A stretch of 64,000 nt of DNA from Bifidobacterium minimum (GTDB lineage: Bacteria; Actinomycetota; Actinomycetes; Actinomycetales; Bifidobacteriaceae). A model generated the notes under the pieces. The model did not search any database. It was not told the origin of the DNA and was given only the letters and a program-made list of their open reading frames with translations. A program made the position numbers and the translations under genes. Positions within the stretch are counted from its first letter, which is position 1, and each line of letters begins with the position of its first letter. This document shows positions 1 through 11,774 of the stretch, piece after piece. Location: the NCBI RefSeq assembly GCF_000741645.1, contig NZ_JGZD01000001.1, positions 62,001 to 126,000 of the forward strand. The letters are read 5' to 3'.

Positions 1-3857
<3,857 letters not shown>

Positions 3858-4018
3858 TCCCCATCGCTGATGGGGCGTGGGGATCCCGGCGTCTGTTCCC
3901 GTTCGACAGGGAGCATGATGGTCACGGGACGATCCTCGAGGCTGCGCACGCGTCCACCGTCCGGTTCCCGGACCACCACGGGCCATCCCATGCCCGCGCG
4001 TGGGGTGATAGTTGAGAT
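3858..4018 (+). other. 23S-5S spacer
   Basis: It begins with a perfect hairpin, CCCCATC-gct-GATGGGG (3859-3875), just after the 23S 3' end and likely part of rRNA processing. No tRNA is visible. Confidence 0.7.
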
Positions 4019-4136
4019 TTGCGGCGGCCATGGCCCAGGTGAGACGCCCGGCTCCATTCCGAACCCGGAAGCTAAGGCCTGGCACGGCGATGGTACTGCA
4101 CTCGATAGGGTGTGGGAGAGTAGCGCGCCGCCGCAT
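4019..4136 (+). rRNA. rrf: 5S ribosomal RNA
   Basis: Helix I is formed by GCGGCGGC (4021-4028) with GCCGCCGC (4127-4134). Between them are the conserved loops CCCGGCTCCATTCCGAACCC and GGTGTGGGAGAGTAG. About 118 nt, as expected. Confidence 0.95.
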
Positions 4137-4145
4137 CACGTGATC

Positions 4146-4181
4146 GGACCCCGGTCGAGCCTTCGGGCTCCCGGGGTCCTT
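4146..4181 (+). terminator. rRNA operon terminator
   Basis: GGACCCCGG (4146-4154) and GAGCC (4157-4161) pair across a TTCG tetraloop with GGCTC (4166-4170) and CCGGGGTCC (4171-4179), with a 2-base bulge. The U tract is short (TTCC), but the stem is very stable and sits directly after 5S. Confidence 0.85.
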
Positions 4182-4289
4182 CCATGCCCGGAACACGAAC
4201 GAACACCCAAACACACAAGTGGGTAGGCGGCGAGTGGGTAGGCGGCGTCGAGATGTGCGCCGAACACGTCCGTGGCGTCCGGGTGTTCC

Positions 4290-4734
4290 GGCATATAACG
4301 GAAGTCAAGGGTGCCTACGAGCTCCTCTGGCTCCATGTCGCTGAGCACGCCACAGCGGCTTGCCCGCACGCTTGGCTTTGATGTCCCACAGCGCCTATGG
4401 CCATGTGCTCGACGCCTTTCTCGGGGCCCAGCCAGCGCAGTTGCGAATCATGCACGAGGAGGTACCAGGCGATTTTCATGTTGTCGAGAAGCTCCTCGAC
4501 GTTGCGCCCGATCAGGACGTGGGACATGGACTTTATGGCCTTGCATACCACATCGTTCCCCCGACCGATGGTAAAGACGAATCCCGATCCGCGGATTCCA
4601 TCGTCGGCGTCGGTCGATATTTCCGCATAGGCCGTCGAGTAGTCGGGATCCTTGTTCATGGCGTCCGATCCCGAAAGGGTCTGGGAGGTGGGAAAACGAA
4701 AATCATAGATGCGTACCGTCGTTATGGGACTCAT
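4290..4734 (-). pseudogene. L-fuconate dehydratase remnant (enolase superfamily), frameshifted and truncated
   Basis: The ATG at 4734 follows an AAAGGAG site. The first 115 residues read like the N-terminus of L-fuconate dehydratase, with blocks FPTSQTLSGSDAMN, SGFVFTIGRGND and SQLRWLGPEKGVEHMAIGA. Near 4395 the frame changes to LWDIKAKRAGKPLWR, then near 4345 again to VLSDMEPEELVGTLDFRYM, each a recognisable next block of the family. At least two indels (about -10 and -1 or -2 bases) therefore broke it. The C-terminal three quarters of the usual ~440 residues, including the catalytic barrel, are missing. The divergent LacI regulator at 4947 may once have controlled it. Confidence 0.82.
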
Positions 4735-4754
4735 GTCAGGCTCCTTTGCCGTGA

Positions 4755-4770
4755 TGTGATGTACATCACA
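4755..4770. promoter_or_regulatory. 16-bp perfect palindrome between fuconate dehydratase remnant and lacI gene
   Basis: TGTGATGTACATCACA is a perfect inverted repeat 20 bases upstream of the 4734 start and 177 bases upstream of the 4947 start. It fits the CRP/GlxR-type consensus TGTGA-N6-TCACA. It could instead be the operator of the adjacent LacI protein, although LacI operators usually have a central CG. Confidence 0.6.
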
Positions 4771-4946
4771 CAATGCACGTCGGTTTTTGAAAAACGTATA
4801 GTCGGGAAGGAAAATTTCTTTGTCCCACTATTCCTTCTTTGTCCTGCCATTCCTCGTCCCCCAGAGTTTCGCGGGAAGACGGTGATGAGGTGCCCCGTCC
4901 GATACTGCGTCCCCGCTACCATGGCGATATCGGAAAGGACACCATA

Positions 4947-5996
4947 ATGAGTGATGCGTCGAAGCGTAAACCGCGTGTCAGCGAGTTCGCAAGGCTCGCG
5001 GGAGTGTCCGCGTCAACGGTCTCCAAAGTGATTAACGGACGATCCGGGGTTTCGGAGGAGACGCGCCGCGCGGTCGAGACCGTCCTTGCCGATTACGGAT
5101 ACTCGCGCCCATTGGTCAGCACCAAAATCTCGCAGACCATTGAACTCGTCGTCGAATACATCGAGAGCAACGGAACGATCGAAATGATCAGGCACGCGTC
5201 CCACTGGGCGCTTGAGCGCGGATGTGCGCTGACGGTGACGCAGACCGACTCCGGGAAGCGTCGCGACGAGTGCTTTCGCGGAATAATCGACCGCAATCCG
5301 CTCGGCGTCATCGTGCAGATGTCCGACATGACCGACGACGAGGAATCCCTGTTGCGATCACGGAACATCCCGATCGTCATCGTCGATCCCGTCACGACGA
5401 TAGGCGAGGACGAGATGGGGATCGCCATCGACAACTGGACCGGAGGCTTTCGGGCCACCGAGTATCTTCTCTCCCTCGGGCATCGACGCATCGGCGTGAT
5501 CACGGGGCCCATGGGGACGCAATCGGCTGTCGCGCGGTATGGGGGGTACATGGCCGCATTGATGAAGGCGGGAATCCAGATGGATCCTGATCTCGTCAGA
5601 GCGGGGGACTATCTCCCGGAGAAGGGCTATGAGGCCGCATGTCGTCTTCTCGACCTTGCGGATCGGCCGACTGCGATCTTCGCCTGCAACGATCTCACCG
5701 CCGTCAATGTGTATCGGGCGGCGCGTGAGCGACGCATCACTCTGGGGACGCAGCTGTCCATCGTGGGATTCGACGACGTCTATCCCGCCCAGTACCTCAT
5801 GCCGGCGTTGACGACGGTCAACCAGCCCTTCGATCTTGTGGCGAGGAAAGCCGTGGACATGATCATGTCCGTCAGGAACGGCGAGGCCGTCGAGAGGCAC
5901 GTCGTTCTGCCCACGAGTCTGGTCGTGCGGGAGAGCACGCTTCCCCCGCAAGATTCATCTCCTCTGGACGACCCCTCAAAGGATGGCGGGAACTGA
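4947..5996 (+). CDS. LacI-family transcriptional regulator
   Basis: A 349-residue sugar-responsive repressor. The N-terminal helix-turn-helix and hinge (residues 8-60: VSEFARLAGVSASTVSKVIN) is followed by a periplasmic-binding-like effector domain with the usual late motif ACNDLTAVNVYRAARERR and SIVGFDDVYPAQYLMPALTTV. The ATG at 4947 is chosen because GGAAAGGA lies 7 bases upstream; an in-frame start at 4839 would add 36 non-homologous residues. It is divergent from the broken fuconate dehydratase gene, so its ancestral target was probably a fucose/fuconate pathway; the present target is unknown. The effector is not predictable from sequence alone. Confidence 0.9.
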   Translation: MSDASKRKPRVSEFARLAGVSASTVSKVINGRSGVSEETRRAVETVLADYGYSRPLVSTKISQTIELVVEYIESNGTIEMIRHASHWALERGCALTVTQTDSGKRRDECFRGIIDRNPLGVIVQMSDMTDDEESLLRSRNIPIVIVDPVTTIGEDEMGIAIDNWTGGFRATEYLLSLGHRRIGVITGPMGTQSAVARYGGYMAALMKAGIQMDPDLVRAGDYLPEKGYEAACRLLDLADRPTAIFACNDLTAVNVYRAARERRITLGTQLSIVGFDDVYPAQYLMPALTTVNQPFDLVARKAVDMIMSVRNGEAVERHVVLPTSLVVRESTLPPQDSSPLDDPSKDGGN

Positions 5997-6014
5997 TGGC
6001 GGGACGGCGACGAC

Positions 6015-6293
6015 GTGTTGCGGGGTGTGGTCATGCACTACTTTGAGCCTCGTCGCTGCGAGTCCAGCGGGAAAATCATGTACCACGACCGTGGGCAGGC
6101 TCAACGGGCGGCGGAGCGCAGCCGTATCGAACGGGGGATCGAGCTGTGGACGTATCACTGCGACTTCTGCGGAACCTGGCATCTGACGCATTGCGATCCG
6201 GATTCGCGCCTCCCCCGGGGCGGTCGAAGGAATCACGCGCGACGGCCGGGAACTGGTAGTCGCAAGCGCGGATACAAGCCGCGACGACGTTGA
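6015..6293 (+). CDS. small Cys-containing conserved protein
   Basis: A 92-residue protein (GTG at 6015; an ATG at 6033 would give 86). The N-terminal part reads HYFEPRRCESSGKIMYHD and the middle has HCDFCGTWHLTHC, half of a zinc-ribbon-like site together with an upstream Cys. The C-terminus is very basic (RRNHARRPGTGSRKRG) and could bind nucleic acid. It starts 18 bases after the LacI gene, so it may be co-transcribed. No clear Shine-Dalgarno is seen. Small proteins of this look occur in bifidobacteria without a known function. Confidence 0.6.
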   Translation: MLRGVVMHYFEPRRCESSGKIMYHDRGQAQRAAERSRIERGIELWTYHCDFCGTWHLTHCDPDSRLPRGGRRNHARRPGTGSRKRGYKPRRR

Positions 6294-6328
6294 TGGGAGA
6301 GGCCCCGCGGTCGGGAGCCCCTCCCATC
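6292..6328 (+). terminator. stem-loop after the small Cys protein
   Basis: GATGGGAG (6292-6299) pairs with CTCCCATC (6321-6328). It overlaps the stop codon of the 6015 gene. No U tract follows, so termination efficiency is uncertain. It separates convergent genes. Confidence 0.5.
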
Positions 6329-6379
6329 GCCTCGGAGGCGTTTCCCCCGGAGGGTTATTCCGCCCGATGCGGCGGAACT

Positions 6380-7164
6380 CTACCGATCAAGCGAGAATCC
6401 CTGGTCTTTCGCGGGCTGTGAGACTCCTTTGCCGAGCACGTCGGTCGACACCGCGGCGGTCGCGATCTGTTGGCTGAGGGCGTCCACCGGACGATCGGCG
6501 TTTCGCAGATCGTAGTAGTGATGCACGGCGTCGTCGAAGTCGTCGATGTATCCATCCAGCAGTGTCTCGTCATCCTGCGGATAATGGTCGGTGAAGAACT
6601 GAGCCTCGCGGGGGAGGCGCGGCTTCAACGCCGGCCGCTGATCGGCGTGCCCTATGGCAAGACCGAGAACGGGATACGTGTAGCGTGGCAGTCGCAAAGC
6701 CTCTATAAGGCCCGCGACGTCATTGAGGATGGAGCCCAGAACAACCGTTCCCAGACCAAAGGCGTTCGCGGCGGTGTCCATGGCATGCAGAGCAAGAGTG
6801 GCGTCGTTCTGCGCCTGGGTGAACCTGTAGCTTGTGGTCAGCGTGAAGGACCCATCCTCGATCCCGATGCCGCGTCTGCGGGCGATCATCGCGTTGCGCC
6901 GCTCGTCGATGACGAACACGTATAGCAGTGGCGCCTCGGCGATGTAATGCTGGCGTCCAATCTCGGCCACACGATGCTTCAGATCCGAATCCTCCACGCG
7001 TATCGCCGACCAGTCATTGAGATACTGGCTTGATGGCGCCTCTGTGCCGCCTGCTCGAGAACATCGACGATTTCGGGAGCCACGGGTTCGGCGGTGAACT
7101 TGCGGATGGACCGGCGGGTGAGAAGAGTCGTGATGATATCCGGTGTTGACGATGATTCGCTCAT
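6380..7164 (-). pseudogene. nitroreductase-family flavoprotein, single-base frameshift
   Basis: The two halves of one NfsA/FRP-type FMN-dependent nitroreductase lie in different frames. From ATG 7164 the reading is TLLTRRSIRKFTAEPVAPE (the classic N-terminal FMN phosphate site) to LEQAAQR; after about 7039 the homologous continuation APSSQYLNDWSAIRVEDSDL is in another frame and runs to the stop at 6380. Restoring one G in the AGAGGCGCC context (7036-7042) joins them into about 260 residues, the normal length. The second half keeps YPVLGLAIGHAD and the substrate-side helices. This may be a real null mutation or a sequencing error in a short G run. No Shine-Dalgarno is seen at the start. Confidence 0.8.
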
Positions 7165-7331
7165 GGACAACAGTGTGCCACCGTTGTGTTGTCGTTATGA
7201 GAATTTACGCATATGGCGCCATCGTTCCATCGACGTCCGCGCGGTCGTTCCTGCCCGGCGTGTCCTGGTTCAGTGTCCTGGTTCAGGGCGAACAGGACGC
7301 GGCGTCGAAGGCATCAGGGCCGGTTCCCCGA

Positions 7332-7703
7332 CTAGAGTCCGGAGCGGCGATGGCGGCGCCGGACCCATGCCTGCGAGCCGCGGACGGAAACCTCCGAGAC
7401 GATGGCGACGAAGGCCGCGGACAATGCCGAGAAGGCCAGAGTCGGAAGCAGTGCGTCCGATCGCCCCTCGTCGTTGGCCCCTCGCGTCGGATGCGCTCTG
7501 TTCCAGACGAGGGAGAACAGCTTGCCGGCCGCAGCCCCCGCCACGGTGGGCGCCAATGCCTTGAGCAGCTTCTCGGTGAGCGAATCCGGATCGTCCATTC
7601 GTGCCTTGCGCATCGCGTTCACCTTCTCGTTAACCGTGTCCAGCTGCTCGATAATCGAGTCGGCCGTGACGCCCAGACCGTTCTCGTTGTGGAACTCATC
7701 CAT
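7332..7703 (-). CDS. DUF4235-type membrane protein
   Basis: A 123-residue protein. After a charged N-terminal 45 residues it has a glycine/alanine-rich segment (APTVAGAAAGKLFSLVW) and a second hydrophobic helix (LLPTLAFSALSAAFVAIVSE) and ends in a basic tail RRRHRR. This arrangement matches the actinobacterial DUF4235 family, whose role is unknown. A TAGTAT hexamer (7710-7715) ends 6 bases before the ATG, suggesting a leaderless mRNA. Confidence 0.7.
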   Translation of the reverse strand: MDEFHNENGLGVTADSIIEQLDTVNEKVNAMRKARMDDPDSLTEKLLKALAPTVAGAAAGKLFSLVWNRAHPTRGANDEGRSDALLPTLAFSALSAAFVAIVSEVSVRGSQAWVRRRHRRSGL

Positions 7704-7767
7704 ACCCTCATACTACCGAACGCGGTCCGGGGACGTGTGGATGCGACGGATGGCCGCCTCGTCCTCT

Positions 7768-7858
7768 GTCGTCGCCGCGAACGGGTGGGGTCTCCGACGA
7801 CAGGCGGCTCAGACCCGACCCGACCCCACTACGGTCGTCGCCGCGAACGGATGGGATC
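7768..7858. repeat. pair of imperfect 25-bp direct repeats
   Basis: 7768-7792 and 7834-7858 share GTCGTCGCCGCGAACGG followed by (G/A)TGGG(G/A)TC. The second copy ends 15 bases before the -10-like hexamer of the histidine phosphatase gene, so both lie in its upstream region. Confidence 0.7.
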
Positions 7859-7887
7859 ACCATTCGAGTGGGCTACCATGAGAATCT

Positions 7888-8586
7888 ATGAGCGACAATC
7901 TCATAACGGGTAAGGGTGCCCAGCAGGCGGGCCGTCTGATCATTGTCAGACATGGCCAGACCGAATGGAGCGTGTCCGGCCAGCACACCGGACGCACCGA
8001 TCTTCCTCTCACGGAAGCGGGTTGTGAACAGGCCCGTGCTGTGGGCGAACGTCTCCGTGGCGTCCTCGCGAGATCCTCAGAAGCCCCCGTGGTCCTTGTC
8101 AGTCCTTTGCTCAGGGCACGTCAGACCGCGCGGCTGGCAGGGTTCGATGACGTCGAGGTCGTTCCGGACATCACCGAATGGGACTACGGCAGAGCGGAGG
8201 GACGGACACGGAGAATGGTCGCCGACGCCATCGGACGCGAATGGGAACTGTGGCGTGACGGTGTCGTTGCCCTTCCCGAGAAGATGAGCGGAGAATGGGA
8301 TGAGACGCTGGGCGATGGCTCCGTGGTCCATGTTCGCAACGGTCGGGGCGAAGCCTTGGAGGAGGTCGCTCAGCGGGCCCAAAGGGTTGTGGATCGTGCG
8401 CTACCTTGGATTCTGGATGGCCGTGATGTGGTGTTGGTGGCGCATGCGCATGTTCTGAGGATTCTTACGACCCGTTGGCTGGATGCCGACGCGTCCTTGG
8501 CGCGGCGGCTGCGGCTGGAGACCGCGCACTATGGAATCCTCGGACTATACAAGGGCGACCGTGTCATCGAACGGTGGAACGTGTGA
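7888..8586 (+). CDS. histidine phosphatase (phosphoglycerate mutase superfamily)
   Basis: A 232-residue cytoplasmic phosphatase. The phospho-acceptor motif is RHGQTEW at residues 21-27. SPLLRARQTA (about 71-80) supplies the second Arg, DITEWDYGRAEGR the general-acid region and VLVAHAHVLR (about 198-207) the second His. The exact substrate cannot be assigned. The start has no Shine-Dalgarno; TACCAT (7874-7879) ends 8 bases before the ATG, consistent with a leaderless transcript. It is convergent with the pullulanase gene. Confidence 0.88.
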   Translation: MSDNLITGKGAQQAGRLIIVRHGQTEWSVSGQHTGRTDLPLTEAGCEQARAVGERLRGVLARSSEAPVVLVSPLLRARQTARLAGFDDVEVVPDITEWDYGRAEGRTRRMVADAIGREWELWRDGVVALPEKMSGEWDETLGDGSVVHVRNGRGEALEEVAQRAQRVVDRALPWILDGRDVVLVAHAHVLRILTTRWLDADASLARRLRLETAHYGILGLYKGDRVIERWNV

Positions 8587-8633
8587 CTTCCCGTGTGACC
8601 CCTGGGTGACTCCCTCGGGCCATGGACTCGACG

Positions 8634-10670
8634 TCAGCGCGCCTCCCATATACGGAAGGAGTGCGCGGGGGATATGGGCAGGGCTTCGACGGCGACGCGT
8701 CCCGGCTGAGATTCCTCGCGCCCGCCTCGCGTCTGCGCAAGAACCGTGCGGGAGTCCGCCAGAAGGCGCCAGGCCGTGGAATCGTCGACGGATGAGTCAT
8801 ATGTCGCGGGGACGGCCTCTCCGGGGACGGCCTCAAACGGGACTTCGGGCCGGAGGACGACGTCGTCATCTGTGGGGTTTGCCGATATGAGGATCGAGCC
8901 CGTTGTCGCTGCGATGACGGGGGAGGGGGAGGCCACTCGTTCGCGTGTTCCGTCGAATATCTCCGGATGCGTCCGCCTGATGGCGATAAGCGTGCGATAC
9001 CATCCCGTAAGACCGGACATCCTCCGTGCCTGCGCCCAATTCAGCATATTGAGCTGGGCGCTGGACTGGAAGGAGTTGTCGCAGCCGTATTTGGTCCGGG
9101 CGAATTCCTCTCCGGACAGCATGAATGGCAGTCCGGCGGCCATCAGAATCAGTCCGGCGGCCATGGTGTTGGCCTCGAGGATGTCATCGACATCGCGTTC
9201 CGCGTCATAATCGGCGATGGTCGGATGCCCCTCGCGCATGCTTAGACATAGTTTGTCCCATAAAGTCAGATCGTCGTGGGCTGATACGTATTGGATCAGC
9301 TGCGCCACGGACGCGGGTTCTCGCCGCGTCCCGCGCCAGCCGTTCAGCGCGTGGAAGACCTGCGTGGCGAACTTATCCGCACGTCCGTTCACATACCCTT
9401 GGTCGAGATCGTCCGTCACGCTACCTTTGATGCTGTCTCGCGTCCCATCGCAGAACCAGCCGATGCGGGTGTCGAGATGCTGGGTCGACCCGTGCCTGCC
9501 GAGGAGAACGCCGCGCCCGACCTCGGTGTCGCCAGCCGACCAGGGCTCTCCATACATGAGGATGTCGTGGCCGCCATCGAGCGCGTCCAGTCGTTTGCGG
9601 GCCTGGTTAAGCGTGTCCACATCGATAAGACCCATCAGGTCGAAGCGGAAACCATCGATGTGGTAGTCCTTGACCCAGTGAACAAGCGAATCGATGATGA
9701 ACCGCCGGAACATAGGATGCTCGCTCGCCATGTCGTTGCCGCAGCCCGAACCGTTCGACAGGCTCCCATCCGCGGCGCGTCGACAGAAGTATCCGGGGAC
9801 CATGCGCTCGAAGGCGTTGTCGGCACGGTACATGTGGTTGTACACGACGTCCATCACCACCCGGAATCCCGCGGAATGCAGAGCCTGGATCATCGCCCGG
9901 CATTCGCGGATCCGCACATGCCCGTCATAGGGGTCGCTCGAGTATGAACCCTCGGGAACGTTGTAGGCGATGGGATCGTACCCCCAGTTGTAGGAGTCTC
10001 CCGTACGCTCATCCACGGAGCCATAATCGTAGAAGGGCATGATCTGGACGTGCGTTACGCCCAGGCTTTTCAGATAGCTCATCCCCGTGGGAAAGTCGTC
10101 GTCCGTGTCCATTGCCGACGGGTCAAGTCCGTCCGCCGCGCGTGCGGATTCACAATGGGATGATTCGTCGGTGAAGGCGAGGTACCGGCCGCGATGGTCC
10201 GCGTCGATGCCGCTGTCGGGATCGACGCTGAAATCTCCGATGTGGGTTTCCCAGATCACCGTCGCACTCAAAGGGATCTGAGGGGAGACGTCCTGATCCC
10301 ATCCATCGGGCGTTGTCGTGGCCGTGGACGAGTCGAGAACCATGCTGCGCTCGCCGTTGACCCCACTGGCCGTACCCCATGGATCGCTGGTGCGGTGGAT
10401 GACTCCATCGGGGAATCGTACGAGATAGTCGTAATAGCATCCTTCTCCGACTCCCTCCTGCGTGATGGACCATGCCCCGTCCCGTGTCTGCTTCAAAGGC
10501 AGCGTGGCGATGGCTTTTTCGTTCGGATCCGATGTGGTGAAGAGCCTCACGGAGACCGCCTCCGCGGTCGGGGCCCATGTGGTGAAGGTCGCTCCGTCGC
10601 CCTGCGGAATCGCACCAAGCGGCCCGTCATAATATGGCAGTGATGATGAGGAAATGTCGGAAGAATGCAT
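8634..10670 (-). CDS. pulA: type I pullulanase / debranching enzyme (GH13)
   Basis: A 678-residue alpha-1,6-glucosidase acting on pullulan, amylopectin or glycogen branches. A CBM48-like N-terminal domain (about residues 15-110, GATFTTWAPTAEAVSVRLF) precedes the GH13 barrel. The type I pullulanase signature YNWGYDP is present, with nucleophile Asp in DGFRFDLMGLID, acid/base Glu in MYGEPW and the third acid in VSAHDDLTLWDK. No signal peptide is visible, so it is probably intracellular and trims imported branched maltodextrin or glycogen. The start at 10670 follows AAGGA by 7 bases; an upstream in-frame ATG at 10784 lacks homology. It lies just beyond malG but after a terminator hairpin. Confidence 0.92.
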   Translation of the reverse strand: MHSSDISSSSLPYYDGPLGAIPQGDGATFTTWAPTAEAVSVRLFTTSDPNEKAIATLPLKQTRDGAWSITQEGVGEGCYYDYLVRFPDGVIHRTSDPWGTASGVNGERSMVLDSSTATTTPDGWDQDVSPQIPLSATVIWETHIGDFSVDPDSGIDADHRGRYLAFTDESSHCESARAADGLDPSAMDTDDDFPTGMSYLKSLGVTHVQIMPFYDYGSVDERTGDSYNWGYDPIAYNVPEGSYSSDPYDGHVRIRECRAMIQALHSAGFRVVMDVVYNHMYRADNAFERMVPGYFCRRAADGSLSNGSGCGNDMASEHPMFRRFIIDSLVHWVKDYHIDGFRFDLMGLIDVDTLNQARKRLDALDGGHDILMYGEPWSAGDTEVGRGVLLGRHGSTQHLDTRIGWFCDGTRDSIKGSVTDDLDQGYVNGRADKFATQVFHALNGWRGTRREPASVAQLIQYVSAHDDLTLWDKLCLSMREGHPTIADYDAERDVDDILEANTMAAGLILMAAGLPFMLSGEEFARTKYGCDNSFQSSAQLNMLNWAQARRMSGLTGWYRTLIAIRRTHPEIFDGTRERVASPSPVIAATTGSILISANPTDDDVVLRPEVPFEAVPGEAVPATYDSSVDDSTAWRLLADSRTVLAQTRGGREESQPGRVAVEALPISPAHSFRIWEAR

Positions 10671-10696
10671 GGTGAGTCCTTGTGGGCGTGTGATAT

Positions 10697-10730
10697 GGAT
10701 TCCGCCGCTTGTGGCGGGGCTATGGAATCC
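10697..10730 (-). other. nested hairpin in the pullulanase leader
   Basis: GGATTCC (10697-10703) pairs with GGAATCC (10724-10730), and inside CCGCC (10702-10706) pairs with GGCGG (10713-10717). It sits 27-60 bases upstream of the pulA start and could affect mRNA stability or serve as a protein site. Confidence 0.4.
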
Positions 10731-10798
10731 GTTTTCAGGCGTGATCGTGGATGAGCGGATGAATGGCGCGTTGGGTTGGCGCAAAGGTGGTTACAAGA

Positions 10799-10836
10799 AT
10801 GCCGGGCGGAGCGATGGCAACCGTTCCGCCCGGCAT
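10799..10836 (-). terminator. terminator of the malEFG operon
   Basis: A 12-bp perfect stem ATGCCGGGCGGA (10799-10810) / TCCGCCCGGCAT (10825-10836), 22 bases beyond the malG stop. Reading on the minus strand it is followed by TTCTTGT. Confidence 0.75.
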
Positions 10837-10857
10837 CGATTCATTGAATGGGAGGCG

Positions 10858-11748
10858 TTATCCCTTGACGGAACCCGACATCGATTCCTGATAGAAGCGC
10901 TGCATCACAATGAACAGGATGGCGATCGGGATGGAGACGCACACGGCTCCGGCCGCGAAACGCGCGTACCAGTCGTTGATGTATTCCTTCTGAAGCATCT
11001 GCCACAGTCCCAACGCGACGGTGAAGTTGTCCTGCGTGCGGGCGATGGCCTTCGCCATGACGAAGTCGAGCCACGGGGTGAGGAATCCCACGATCGCCTG
11101 ATAGACGATCATCGGTCGGCAGATGGGGATGGTTATCTTCGTGAACACCTGCCAGGTCGTGCAGCCGTCAAGATACGCGGCCTCGTCCAAGGACATCGGG
11201 ATGGTGTCCATGTAGCCTTTCATTACGTAGAATCCGGCGCCGGATCCCGCGGAGTACACGATGATCAGGGCGAGAATCACCCATCCGCCGGAGGTCAGTC
11301 CGAAGGCCTTGAGGATGAAGTAGATTGCGATGACGGCCATGATTCCGGGGAACATTCCGAGGACAAGCGCGATGTTCATGAACGCCTTGCGGCCGCGGAA
11401 GCGCAGCCGGGACATGCAGAACGCGACGGAGAGGACGAAGAACAGCTGGATGAGGCACACGAAGATCGCGATGATCATCGTGTTGGCGAACATCCTGGGG
11501 AAGTTCATGACGTTGCGATCGGTGAACAGCTGGACGTAGTTCGCGAAGGTGTACTTACGGGGGAAGAAGGTGGTCTGGTAGGGTGCGGTGTTCTCGTTGA
11601 AGCTTTCCAGCAGCACCCAGACGATCGGGAGAAGCCAGATCACGGCCATCACCGCGAGGAAGACGTGGGTAACCACGTCGCCGAAAATGCGGCGTTTGCG
11701 CTGGTCGTGCATGAAGCCATTGCCCTGTTGGGGTGCGGTGGAAGTCAT
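10858..11748 (-). CDS. malG: maltodextrin-type ABC transporter permease (MalG family)
   Basis: About 296 residues with six predicted membrane helices (first at FLAVMAVIWLLPIVWVLL). The EAA loop that contacts the ATPase reads EAAYLDGCTTWQVFTKITIP. The C-terminus MSGSVKG is typical of MalG proteins. Two starts are possible: ATG 11748 behind AAGGAG (7 bases), chosen here, or ATG 11775, which overlaps the malF stop as TGATG and also has GGAGGGA upstream. It forms the membrane pore with MalF; no ATPase gene is nearby, so a shared MsiK/MalK-type ATPase elsewhere is likely. Confidence 0.9.
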   Translation of the reverse strand: MTSTAPQQGNGFMHDQRKRRIFGDVVTHVFLAVMAVIWLLPIVWVLLESFNENTAPYQTTFFPRKYTFANYVQLFTDRNVMNFPRMFANTMIIAIFVCLIQLFFVLSVAFCMSRLRFRGRKAFMNIALVLGMFPGIMAVIAIYFILKAFGLTSGGWVILALIIVYSAGSGAGFYVMKGYMDTIPMSLDEAAYLDGCTTWQVFTKITIPICRPMIVYQAIVGFLTPWLDFVMAKAIARTQDNFTVALGLWQMLQKEYINDWYARFAAGAVCVSIPIAILFIVMQRFYQESMSGSVKG

Positions 11749-11774
11749 GGTCTGCTCCTTGGTGTCCTTTCTCA

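Noticed and set aside
5358..5951. 197-residue minus-strand frame opposite the LacI gene
   Set aside because: Shadow of a real gene with no recognisable protein motif.
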